From Candidatus Symbiopectobacterium sp. NZEC151 (GTDB taxonomy: Bacteria > Pseudomonadota > Gammaproteobacteria > Enterobacterales > Enterobacteriaceae), in NCBI RefSeq assembly GCF_025962655.1, contig NZ_JAGFPE010000001.1, forward strand, positions 62,001-126,000: 64,000 bases of DNA, given 5' to 3'. Both the position numbers and the translations under genes were made by a program. The notes under the pieces are model-generated. The model was not told the origin of the DNA. It made no database searches and saw nothing but the letters and a program-made list of their open reading frames with translations. Below, piece after piece: positions 27,452 to 36,095 of the stretch (the stretch's first letter is position 1; every line of letters begins with the position of its first letter).

Positions 27452-28759
27452 TTATGCAGCGCGCGCTTTGTTACGACGCTCGGCGATGAAGGTAACCAGG
27501 AAGATGGCACCAATCAGGTCAAAGAAGCCCATCGCGATAAACAGCGGGTTGTAGCCGATTTTGTCTGCTGTCACACCAATCAGCAGTGAGAACAGGAAGC
27601 TGGCGATCCAGGCAAAGGAGCCGCGCATCCCGTTGACCGTTGCCATTTGGCCTTTTTCGAACGACTCAACCACCAGCGCACTCAGCATGCAGGAGATGAT
27701 CTGGTGACCAAAACCACCGATGGAGATCAGCAGGATGGTGATGTACGGGTCTTTCGTCAGCGCCACCATTGCCAGAGAAATCATCAGGAACGCGCCGGTC
27801 ACGGAGCTGGCAACCACGGAGTTGACGCGGCTGCAACCAAACAGACGGGTATAGACGCGGGTCAGATAGCCACTGGCGATACTGCCCAGGTCAGCGGCCA
27901 GGAAGGGCAGCCAGGCGAACATGGCGATCTGTTTCAGATCCATCCCGCGTTCTTTCGCCAGATACAGCGGCACCCAGAAGCTCAGCACGGCCCAGGCCGG
28001 CTCTGCCATAAAGGCCGGAATCGCAATACCGTAAAAACGTTTGTTTTTGCCGACGGTTTTCAGTGCGGTGAAGAAAGGCAGCTTGACCGGTGCCGCTTCG
28101 TTATCCTGCTTGATGAATTCCAGCTCGGTTTTGCTCAGGTTCGGGTGCTTCTCCGGGTCATAATAGAACAACCACCACAGAACCACCCACAGCAAGGCCA
28201 GCGCACCAGAGAACATGAACGCACCCTGCCAGCCGAGGAAGCTGTGTGCCACCACGATGATAGGCGGTGCTAACATGGCGCCGATGGAGAAGCCGACACC
28301 AGCCCAACCGGCGGCGATCGGACGTTCTTTTTTCGGGAACCATTCGCCGAGCGTTTTGGCGTTGGCTGGGGTCGCCGCTGCTTCTGCTGCGCCCATAAAG
28401 AAGCGCAAAATCGCCAGATGTAGCCAACTGCCGGCGCCAGCATGGAGCATACACATCACTGCCCAGATGGAAGCACACACCAGAAAGCCGATTTTCAAGC
28501 CAATGACATCAATCAACCAGCCGCACAGGGGTTGGAAAATGGTATAGGCCAATTGGAATGCGCCAACGATCCAGGAGTATTGCTCCGTGGTGATCCCCAT
28601 GGTGGCTTTCAGTTCAGGCGCCAGGATACCTAACGCGTTACGTGTAAGGTAGTTAACAGTAACGCCTAAAAGGAACAGCCCCAAAACCCACCAACGCAGG
28701 TTTTTGATTTTCCGTTTCCCATGCACTGCGGGTGCAGCGTTGTCAATATTGAGACTCAT
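27452..28759 (-). CDS. MFS transporter, anion:cation symporter family (ExuT-like)
   Basis: 435 residues, 12 predicted helices. It shows the ACS-family pattern seen in hexuronate and glucarate carriers: RWWVLGLFLLGVTVNYLTRNALGILAPEL at the start (seen as separate motifs), and GAAEAAATPANAKTLGEWFPKKER after helix 4. ExuT homologues import galacturonate and glucuronate. The adjacent glucosidase suggests a glycoside instead, but an ExuR-type operator upstream supports hexuronate control. The substrate is unresolved. Confidence 0.88.
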   Translation of the reverse strand: MSLNIDNAAPAVHGKRKIKNLRWWVLGLFLLGVTVNYLTRNALGILAPELKATMGITTEQYSWIVGAFQLAYTIFQPLCGWLIDVIGLKIGFLVCASIWAVMCMLHAGAGSWLHLAILRFFMGAAEAAATPANAKTLGEWFPKKERPIAAGWAGVGFSIGAMLAPPIIVVAHSFLGWQGAFMFSGALALLWVVLWWLFYYDPEKHPNLSKTELEFIKQDNEAAPVKLPFFTALKTVGKNKRFYGIAIPAFMAEPAWAVLSFWVPLYLAKERGMDLKQIAMFAWLPFLAADLGSIASGYLTRVYTRLFGCSRVNSVVASSVTGAFLMISLAMVALTKDPYITILLISIGGFGHQIISCMLSALVVESFEKGQMATVNGMRGSFAWIASFLFSLLIGVTADKIGYNPLFIAMGFFDLIGAIFLVTFIAERRNKARAA

Positions 28760-28919
28760 GATAATCTCCGTCAGAGGGTGATGATTGATTTGGCCTGATA
28801 AGTTATTCTTTCTGTTACACCATCAGTAACCTAAAATACTCACCCTATCGCTATATTCTGATTATTTATATTAAAATTCAGGTTGTTATATAAGACTCTT
28901 TTTGAGGTGCTGTTTTCTC

Positions 28920-28935
28920 AATTGGTCTACCAATT
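28920..28935. promoter_or_regulatory. ExuR/UxuR-type operator
   Basis: Perfect palindrome AATTGGTCTACCAATT. The known ExuR/UxuR (GntR family) operator in gamma-proteobacteria is close to AATTGGTATACCAATT, differing here only at a central base. It lies 161 bases upstream of the transporter start, in the divergent region before the LacI-family gene. Confidence 0.6.
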
Positions 28936-29065
28936 AAGCCTAAATGAGATAATCGATGTGGGATACGCTCTTTTTTGCAAAAATTTTCATAAGGCTGGCT
29001 TATTTTAGCGTTGGGCATAAAAAACGGTTAGGATATGGGCAGTTTTAGCATGAAAATTTTTTCAT

Positions 29066-29079
29066 CTTCAAATTTGAAG
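29066..29079 (+). promoter_or_regulatory. Palindrome overlapping the ribosome site of the LacI-type gene
   Basis: CTTCAAATTTGAAG, 11 bases before the ATG, next to a second near-palindrome TGAAAATTTTTTCA (29051-29064). Possible autoregulatory operator. The centre is AT, not the CG common in LacI-family operators, so this is tentative. Confidence 0.35.
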
Positions 29080-29090
29080 GGGATCACAAA

Positions 29091-30161
29091 ATGAATGGAA
29101 AGCTTAAAATCAAGGAAATTGCGGCACAAACTGGGCTTTCTATCAGTACGGTATCTCGCGTGTTGTCAGGCAAATTTAACACCAGCGAAAACGCCAAGCA
29201 GCGCGTGATGGCCTGTGCGCGAGAGTACGGTGTGCTTGATGATATCGCCTCTGGACGCCTGTTAATCAACGGAATTATGGTGTTTGCGCCGTCGCGAGCG
29301 TTTGATTCGCGGTCTGACATCTTTTACTACAAAGTGATCCAGGGCCTGGTCAATGCGCTGACGCCTCATGAGGTGCGTTTGCGCTACTGCGGGCTGGAAG
29401 AAAACAACAGTGATGCGGCCCTGTTTCTGGAAAAGATGAACGATCCGTTGACGGAAGCGGCCCTGCTGATTGGGATTGATGACCCCTATATTCACGCCCT
29501 GGCGGCGGATTTGGGCAAACCCTGCATCCTGATTAACAGCTATGACAGAAAGATGCGTTTACCCAGCGTCTCGCCGGATCACCGTTTGATTGGCGAGGTG
29601 GCGATGCACTATTTGATTGAGCAAGGGCACCATAACATCCTCAATCTGGTCTGCCTGCGGCGCTATACCATGGAGTGGCGTTTACAAGGGATACGCGAAG
29701 CGCTGAACGCCCATAATCTCCCCTTTGATGAGACCTGCCATCTGCTGCTGGCCAACGGCTTCAGCGCGGCGGAAAGTGAACGTGCATTGACTGAATTTCT
29801 CGCGCAGTGCCCGGAAGAAAAGCGGCCAACCGCCATTCTGGCAGGCGGCGATTTTATGGCGTTAGGGGCAATGAATGCGTTGCAACGTGCGGGGATTCGC
29901 GTACCGCAGGATATCTCCATCATGAGCATTGATGGTTTTAATTTGTTGGCGCTGCATGATATTCCGCTGACCTCGCTGCATGTGCCGCGCGATGAATTGG
30001 GAGAAGAAGCGATCAGGTTATTGCAGCAGCGTCTGGCATCGCCCTTACGCCCTGCCAGCAACATTTTGCTGCACGGCACCATGGCGCTTAATGCCTCCGT
30101 CAAACGACTGCGCGCCAGCCGAACACCAGCGCGCGGAGATGAAGAGAAACTCTACGATTAA
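29091..30161 (+). CDS. LacI/GalR-family regulator
   Basis: 356 residues. N-terminal helix-turn-helix and hinge (KIKEIAAQTGLSISTVSRVLSGKFNTSENAKQRV region) and C-terminal periplasmic-binding-protein-like sensor. SISTVSRVLSGK is the recognition helix. Good ribosome site AAGGGGATC. Divergent from the MFS/GH31 pair, so it is the likely local regulator, with its effector a product of that uptake. Convergent with mgtA. Confidence 0.9.
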   Translation: MNGKLKIKEIAAQTGLSISTVSRVLSGKFNTSENAKQRVMACAREYGVLDDIASGRLLINGIMVFAPSRAFDSRSDIFYYKVIQGLVNALTPHEVRLRYCGLEENNSDAALFLEKMNDPLTEAALLIGIDDPYIHALAADLGKPCILINSYDRKMRLPSVSPDHRLIGEVAMHYLIEQGHHNILNLVCLRRYTMEWRLQGIREALNAHNLPFDETCHLLLANGFSAAESERALTEFLAQCPEEKRPTAILAGGDFMALGAMNALQRAGIRVPQDISIMSIDGFNLLALHDIPLTSLHVPRDELGEEAIRLLQQRLASPLRPASNILLHGTMALNASVKRLRASRTPARGDEEKLYD

Positions 30162-30165
30162 GACG

Positions 30166-30200
30166 ACTCACGCCGCAGCGCAGAGCAATGTTGCGTGAGT
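30166..30200. terminator. Inverted repeat between convergent LacI and mgtA genes
   Basis: ACTCACGC and GCGTGAGT flank a 19-base loop. No T-run on either side; weak terminator candidate. Confidence 0.35.
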
Positions 30201-30215
30201 GACCGCTTGCTCAGC

Positions 30216-32924
30216 TTAGAACCACTGGCCGAAACGTCGGATATAGATGCGTTTCATCACCTGAGTGAGCAGGCAGTAGCTCAGCAGGGTAGCGACCAGC
30301 CAGGGGAAATATTCCCACGGCAGCGGCGTTAAACCGATATACGCCCCCAGCGGAGAGAACGGAATATAGATACCAAGCGCCATGACCAATGCGGTGGTCA
30401 GCATCACCGGCAGGGCCGCGGTGCTTTGGATAAAGGGAATTTTCTGCGTGCGCAACATATGCACGACCAGGGTTTGCGACAACAATCCTTCAATAAACCA
30501 GCCTGACTGAAATAATGCCTGATGCTCGACGCTGTTGGCGGCGAACACATACCACATCACAGCGAAAGTGGTAATGTCAAACAACGAAGAGGTTGGGCCA
30601 ATCCATAGCATAAAGCGACCAATATTCTTCGCATCCCATTTGCGCGGGCGTTGCAAGAACGACTTATCCATTTTGTCCCACGGCAGGCTGAGCTGGGAGA
30701 TATCGTACATCAGGTTTTGCAGCAGCAAATGGATGGCCAGCATCGGTAAAAAGGGAATAAAGGCGCTGGCAACCAACACGGAAAATACGTTACCGAAGTT
30801 GGAACTGGCAGTCATGTTCAGGTATTTGATGATATTGCCGAAGGTCTCACGCCCAGTGATCACCCCTTGTTCCAACACCATCAGGTCTTTTTCCAGCAGA
30901 ATGATTTCTGCCGACTCTTTGGCGATATCCGTAGCGGTATCCACCGAGATACCGACATCCGCATCACGCAGTGCCGGGGCATCGTTGATGCCATCCCCTA
31001 AAAAGCCGACGGTATGGCCGTTACGCTGCAACATTTTCAGTACGCGCGATTTTTGCATCGGCGTCAGCTTGGCAAACAGCGTACGCTGCTCCACTTCGCG
31101 CGCCAGCGTGGCATCATCCATTTTATCGATATCAGCACCGAGCAGCGGCTGGTCTGCATCAAGCCCGACATCGTTGCACACTTTGCGGGATACCACCGGA
31201 TTGTCACCCGTAAGCACTTTAACTTGCACCCCGTTTTCTCGCAGTGCGGTGATCGCGCAAGCGGATGAGGGCTTCGGGGGATCGAGGAAGGTCAATAGGC
31301 CATGGATTACCAGGTCCCGCTCATCGGCTTCGGAGAGTGGGAAGTGGTAATCGCTGGCACCAAATTCACGTGTTCCTATCATTAATACACGGAAACCTTG
31401 CTCGTTATAACGCTCAGCCAGTGCAAGCAGCGCGCTACGACGGGCATCATCCAGTGGAAGTCTTTCGCCGTTATCGTCGATATGGGTCGCAATGGTGAGC
31501 ATCTCTTCTACCGCGCCCTTACAGATCAACTGGTACTGCTGGTTTCCGCTGTTGATTAAAATGGACAGGCGGCGGCGAATAAAATCAAAGGGCAGCTCAT
31601 CGATTTTGTCATGCTGGGTTAGCGCCGCAATGTCCGGTTTTTCCTTGCCGAAGCGGATGATGGCCTTGTCCATCAGATTTTTCATCCCGCTTTGGTGGAA
31701 GCTGTTCAACCAGGCCAGTCTCAGCACCTGCTCGCTCTCTTTCCCGTTGACGCACAGATGGTGTTCGAGAATGATGCGATCCTGCGTCAATGTGCCGGTT
31801 TTGTCGGTGCAGAGCACATCCATGGCACCAAAGTTCTGAATGGCATTCAGATGCTTGACGACCACTTTGCTGCGCGACATTCTGATTGCCCCTTTCGCCA
31901 GGTTGGCGGTAACAATCATCGGCAACATTTCTGGCGTCAGCCCAACCGCGACGGCCAGCGCGAAAAGCGCCGCTTCGGCCCAGTCACCTTTGGTAAAGCC
32001 GTTAATCAGCAATACCACTGGCACCATCACCAGCATAAAGCGGATCAACAAACGGCTCACGCTGTTGACACCGCGATCGAACGCGGTTTGCGCACGGGTT
32101 CCTATGATGGATTTAGCCAACGAACCAAAGTAGGTGTGATTACCGGTAGCCACCACCACGGCTTTGGCGATGCCGCTGGAGACATTGGTGCCCATCAGGC
32201 AGATATTGCCCATTTCCAGCAGCGATTCTCCTTCCTGGCCGCTATGCGTCTGACACGATTTCTCTGCCACATGGGCTGAGGTGTCATATTTCTCGACGGG
32301 AAGGGATTCACCGGTGAGGACCGCCTGGCTGATAAACAGATCGCGCGATTCAACCAGTTTTACATCCGCAGGCACCATGTCCCCTGCCGAAAGCAAAATG
32401 ATATCGCCAGGCACTAACGCTTGCAGCGGGATCTCCTGGCATTCTGCGCGGGCATTGGAATGGGCACGGCGCAGTACGGTGGCGGTGGTGCGCACCAGCG
32501 ATTTCAACGCTTCTGCTGCCTGATTGGTGCGGAATTCTTGCCAGAAACGCAGCAGACCGCTCAGTGTTACCATGACCAGAATGATAATGGTGCCCGTTAA
32601 ATCGGTCTCTTCTCCACGCTGCAAGGGCAGCCAATAATCGGTAAACGTGCCGATGGCGGCCAACGCCAGCAAAATAAAAATAAAAGGGTTATTAAAGGCG
32701 CCGATGAGCTGGGTCAACGCGGGGGGCGCTTTCTCTTGTGCCACCTGATTGGGGCCGTTTTCAAGTAAGCGCTCTTTGGCCTCTGCCTCAACCAAACCGT
32801 CCAGGTTGGTAGAAAGTGAGGAAAGGGTGCTATCAAGGCTTTTTACCGCTTCGTCTGCAATAAGGTAGCTTTTTTTTACCGACTGCTTACGGCGAACGGG
32901 CAAGTTTTCTAACATCTGAGTCAT
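30216..32924 (-). CDS. mgtA: Magnesium-importing P-type ATPase
   Basis: Imports Mg2+ under magnesium starvation. 902 residues, P-type ATPase class IIIB. The phosphorylated Asp374 lies in CTDKTGTLT, with LTGES in the actuator domain and GDGINDAPAL in the hinge; about 10 membrane helices. C-terminal NLMYDISQLSLPWD and FQSGWFIEGLLSQTL match MgtA/MgtB closely. A long leader with a small ORF precedes it. The MgtA/MgtB choice is not certain; I use mgtA because the gene is single and has a leader. Confidence 0.93.
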   Translation of the reverse strand: MTQMLENLPVRRKQSVKKSYLIADEAVKSLDSTLSSLSTNLDGLVEAEAKERLLENGPNQVAQEKAPPALTQLIGAFNNPFIFILLALAAIGTFTDYWLPLQRGEETDLTGTIIILVMVTLSGLLRFWQEFRTNQAAEALKSLVRTTATVLRRAHSNARAECQEIPLQALVPGDIILLSAGDMVPADVKLVESRDLFISQAVLTGESLPVEKYDTSAHVAEKSCQTHSGQEGESLLEMGNICLMGTNVSSGIAKAVVVATGNHTYFGSLAKSIIGTRAQTAFDRGVNSVSRLLIRFMLVMVPVVLLINGFTKGDWAEAALFALAVAVGLTPEMLPMIVTANLAKGAIRMSRSKVVVKHLNAIQNFGAMDVLCTDKTGTLTQDRIILEHHLCVNGKESEQVLRLAWLNSFHQSGMKNLMDKAIIRFGKEKPDIAALTQHDKIDELPFDFIRRRLSILINSGNQQYQLICKGAVEEMLTIATHIDDNGERLPLDDARRSALLALAERYNEQGFRVLMIGTREFGASDYHFPLSEADERDLVIHGLLTFLDPPKPSSACAITALRENGVQVKVLTGDNPVVSRKVCNDVGLDADQPLLGADIDKMDDATLAREVEQRTLFAKLTPMQKSRVLKMLQRNGHTVGFLGDGINDAPALRDADVGISVDTATDIAKESAEIILLEKDLMVLEQGVITGRETFGNIIKYLNMTASSNFGNVFSVLVASAFIPFLPMLAIHLLLQNLMYDISQLSLPWDKMDKSFLQRPRKWDAKNIGRFMLWIGPTSSLFDITTFAVMWYVFAANSVEHQALFQSGWFIEGLLSQTLVVHMLRTQKIPFIQSTAALPVMLTTALVMALGIYIPFSPLGAYIGLTPLPWEYFPWLVATLLSYCLLTQVMKRIYIRRFGQWF

Positions 32925-33081
32925 AACCGTTACTCATTTTTTAGCACATCGCTTTCAGGACGTCTTTTCAAGGGCCGTGTTTTTTAAGGGCGTAAAGAAG
33001 CCGTCCTTCAAAGGCATGATGTGCAAACGGACTAATTGTTATGCGTGACAGAGAGGACGGAGAAGCAAACGTGCTAGCGTG

Positions 33082-33129
33082 TCATCCCTTGCTACGCGTT
33101 GTAGATTGCTGACTGGGGTGATCGTCCAT
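33082..33129 (-). CDS. Candidate mgtA leader peptide (MgtL-like)
   Basis: A 15-codon ORF (MDDHPSQQSTTRSKG) with a near-perfect ribosome site (AAGGAG, five bases before ATG), 157 bases upstream of mgtA. E. coli MgtL is a short leader whose acidic/proline N-terminus (MEPDP...) destabilises ribosomes at low Mg2+ and switches on mgtA. The MDDHP start here has the same acidic-then-proline character without sequence identity. The role is inferred. The rest of the 770-base gap (33130-33691) holds no recognisable gene. Confidence 0.5.
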   Translation of the reverse strand: MDDHPSQQSTTRSKG

Positions 33130-33691
33130 TTCGGCTCCTTAACCGCTGAGAAGCGATAGATTGAACGTAATGATGCCGGAACGCCGGGATCGCAGGAATC
33201 TCCGAAGAAACCAGACGTGTATTCAGTATCATCGCTTGAAGGTAAGACGGGTGAGCGTTGTCATAACGGCTCCGCCGCTGCCTGAAAGCGAGGGATTACT
33301 GGATATAAAGGCGCTGTTGGCCGGGAGGAAAGAGTGCGTAAGTGTAGAGATGCATCCTGATGCTTCCTGTGTGTACGGCTTTTCATATCCGCCGTCTTGG
33401 ATGAACGTTTAACAGGGATGCAATTGTGATCGTAATGCTGATTGCGTCGCCCGCCGTTACCGGCAAGCAACGCACATTAGGGTGTGTCAGTTTGCCGGAG
33501 AGGTAATGCTGTTGTTGCTTCTGTTTTTACCATCGATGTTTTCACGAACGATGTTTTCACAACGTGTATCGCTTTGACTGTCCAAAAAAACGCTCTCCGT
33601 AGTTATACTGCGCGTACTATAACGGTTGAATTATAAACGTATCTGCAACGCGTGAGTGATTCATATCCGTTTCACGAGAAATGTGAAGCCT

Positions 33692-34462
33692 TCAGCCTTT
33701 TGCCCGCGTCAGTACGATAGAACACGCATAGCGATCGGCGGGGTGCACCGAGATGGTGGTTTCAAACGTATTGCCGTCTCGATCCAGATAGCGGCGAACA
33801 ATCTTCAGCGCTGGCGATCCGGGCTCAACGCCCAGCACCTTGGCAATTTTCGCCGACACGGTGACCGCAGAGATGGTCTGCCGTACCTCTTCGCTTTGAA
33901 TGCCGTAGTGGGTTTCGATCAGATCGCTGATCAGCGCGAAGGGATCGCTGCGTACCAATTGGCGCACTTTGGTGAAGGTGGCACTGGCGTAGCTGTCCGT
34001 CCAACATATGGGCGCATCTTTGTTTTCACTGTCTTCCCGAATGCTGGCAACGTGTAGCCAGCGAGATCCCGGCTCACAGCCGATGGTCTGTGCCAGATCG
34101 TAGTCAGCAACGACTTCATCAATCCTTTTCACGACACGCGGATTATTTTTCGCCAGAAAAAACAGATCTTCCAGACAGGCCAGCGGGTGATTCAACCCTT
34201 TATGCTGCGCTTTGTCTGCCACTTGTGTGCCCAACCCCTTGCGCCGCGTGATCAATCCCTGCTCGGTCAAATCGCGCAGCGCCTCCCGCATGGTGTGTCG
34301 GCTGACCTGATAGTGTTCGCACAGCGCCATTTCCGTCGGTAACAGGGAACCCACCGGGTATTGTCCGGAGAGGATTTGCTGTGCAAGTTCACGCGCAATG
34401 CGTCGATACAACGATTCTTTTATAGGCAACGGTTTTTTTCCCGCATAACTGATCAATATCAC
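33692..34462 (-). CDS. GntR-family regulator (HutC/UTRA type)
   Basis: 256 residues. Winged helix-turn-helix at ~15-85 (LPTEMALCEHYQVSRHTMREALRDL) and a C-terminal UTRA ligand-binding domain (~105-250). Divergent from the lyase/transporter operon, across an array of five GTAC-centred sites that it probably binds. UTRA proteins usually sense a substrate or intermediate of the pathway they control. Confidence 0.9.
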   Translation of the reverse strand: MILISYAGKKPLPIKESLYRRIARELAQQILSGQYPVGSLLPTEMALCEHYQVSRHTMREALRDLTEQGLITRRKGLGTQVADKAQHKGLNHPLACLEDLFFLAKNNPRVVKRIDEVVADYDLAQTIGCEPGSRWLHVASIREDSENKDAPICWTDSYASATFTKVRQLVRSDPFALISDLIETHYGIQSEEVRQTISAVTVSAKIAKVLGVEPGSPALKIVRRYLDRDGNTFETTISVHPADRYACSIVLTRAKG

Positions 34463-34491
34463 AAAGCTGCGCTAAAGCGCTTTCGCTTTTA

Positions 34492-34574
34492 TGTCCGTAC
34501 ATTCTATCTTGTTCGTACATTCACAATGTCCGTACATTTGTAATTGTTCGTACATTTAAACGTGCTTGTACATA
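34492..34574. promoter_or_regulatory. Array of five GTAC operator sites
   Basis: Five copies of TGT(C/T)CGTACATT-like sequence start at 34492, 34510, 34527, 34545 and 34563, spaced 18, 17, 18 and 18 bases. The fifth (TGCTTGTACATA) is the most diverged. A further AGTACA follows at 34581. They fill the divergent promoter region between the GntR gene and the lyase gene and are most likely its operators. Confidence 0.75.
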
Positions 34575-34703
34575 AACAATAGTACAGATAGGTGAGTACC
34601 CGATGCGCCTGTCATGCCTGTTAACAGTATTGGCTTACTGGCAACCCCATTGCGGCATGACAGGCGCAGTTTATCACTCTTACTCTCATTTCAGGATGCT
34701 TTT

Positions 34704-36056
34704 ATGGCTTCGAATGTGCTTGATTCCGTACTGTTTCGTGATGCCTTTGGCACGCCAGCAATGCGCGCCGTTTTTGACGACCACGAACTGATTAGAAAAT
34801 ATGTCATCGTTGAGGTAGCGCTTGCCAAAGCGCAGGCACGCTGTGGCGTGATCCCTGAGGCAGCGGCGCAAGAAATTGCCCAGCGCTGCAATGCCGATAC
34901 GCTGGATTTCGATCTGCTGCGCCATGAGACCGAAATTGTCGGTTACCCGATTCTGCCGCTGGTGCATCAAATCTCCAAACAGGCGGGTGAGTCCGGTGGC
35001 TTTGTTCACTGGGGGGCAACCACTCAGGACATCATGGACACCGCTGTAGTGTTGCAAATCCGTGATGCTTTCGAGCTGATTGAGCAGGAAATCAAGACAT
35101 TGCGTGGGACGCTTGCCGGTCTGGCTAAGCGTTACCGTACTACGCCGATGGCGGGGCGCACCCATTTGCAGCAGGCGTTGCCGGTAACCTTCGGCTATAA
35201 AGCGGCTATCTGGCTGGATATGTTCGATCGCCATCAGGAGCGTCTGGATCAGGCGCGTCCTCGCATTCTGGTTGGGGAATTTGCCGGTGCCGCCGGAACG
35301 CTGGCCTCTCTGGGTGATAAAGGCCTGGAGGTTCAGAAAGCGCTGATGGAAGAGCTGGGATTGGGTGTGCCTGTCTCTACCTGGCATGTGGCGCGCGATG
35401 GTTTTGCCGAAGCGGTTAACCTGCTGGCGCTGATGACCGGTTCGCTGGGCAAGATTGCCTATGACGTGATGTTGATGGCATCCAATGAGTTTGGCGAACT
35501 GTATGAACCCTTTGTGAAAGGCCGCGGTGCCAGCAGCACCATGCCGCAAAAACGTAATCCTATTTCGAGCGAATTGATGCTGGCATGTGCCAAAGGCGTG
35601 CGGCAGCAAGCCGGTTTGATGCTAGATGCCATGGTGCAGGATCTCGAACGCGCCACCGGGCCGTGGCATGCAGAATGGATCGCCATTCCTGAAAGCTTCA
35701 TTCTCTCCGCCGGTGCTCTGCATCAGGCCAACTTTATGCTCAGCGGTCTGATCGTGGACGAGCAGGCGATGGCGCGTAATCTCGATATGACCAAAGGACT
35801 TATCGTAGCAGAAGCCGTCATGATGGGGCTGGCGCCTTATATTGGTCGGCAGGATGCGCACGATATTGTCTACGACGCCTGTCGTATCGTGAATGAGAAG
35901 GGCGGCAGACTGGCGGATGTGCTCAATGCGATGCCGAACGTGGCGGACCGTCTGGCTCCGGAACTGATTGAGCGTTTGACCGATCCGACCAACTATCTGG
36001 GTATGGCGCCAGAAATGGTCGATCAAGTGCTGAAAAGCTCTGCCAGCCGGTCGTAA
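34704..36056 (+). CDS. Fumarase/aspartase-superfamily lyase (PcaB/adenylosuccinate-lyase-like)
   Basis: 450 residues. The start at 34704 is chosen because it begins the conserved domain and has an AGGA ribosome site. The superfamily signature SSTMPQKRNPISSE is intact, as are HWGATTQDIMDTA and GRTHLQQALPVTFG. It is most like 3-carboxy-cis,cis-muconate cycloisomerase and related lyases, but no other protocatechuate-pathway gene is present. Followed after 39 bases by a dicarboxylate-type transporter, so it probably cleaves or rearranges an imported carboxylic acid, perhaps releasing fumarate. The real purine-pathway purB is unlikely given this context. Confidence 0.85.
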   Translation: MASNVLDSVLFRDAFGTPAMRAVFDDHELIRKYVIVEVALAKAQARCGVIPEAAAQEIAQRCNADTLDFDLLRHETEIVGYPILPLVHQISKQAGESGGFVHWGATTQDIMDTAVVLQIRDAFELIEQEIKTLRGTLAGLAKRYRTTPMAGRTHLQQALPVTFGYKAAIWLDMFDRHQERLDQARPRILVGEFAGAAGTLASLGDKGLEVQKALMEELGLGVPVSTWHVARDGFAEAVNLLALMTGSLGKIAYDVMLMASNEFGELYEPFVKGRGASSTMPQKRNPISSELMLACAKGVRQQAGLMLDAMVQDLERATGPWHAEWIAIPESFILSAGALHQANFMLSGLIVDEQAMARNLDMTKGLIVAEAVMMGLAPYIGRQDAHDIVYDACRIVNEKGGRLADVLNAMPNVADRLAPELIERLTDPTNYLGMAPEMVDQVLKSSASRS

Positions 36057-36095
36057 TGTCCGGCGTTCACCCGCTCTACGAATGAGGAGATGATT

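Noticed and set aside
29051..29064. KdgR box
   Set aside because: The spacer between GAAA and TTTC is four bases instead of five, and the flanking bases do not match.
34492..34574. CRISPR array or replication iterons
   Set aside because: Units are only 12 bases with 5-6 base gaps and lie in a divergent promoter next to a GntR gene; there are no cas or rep genes.
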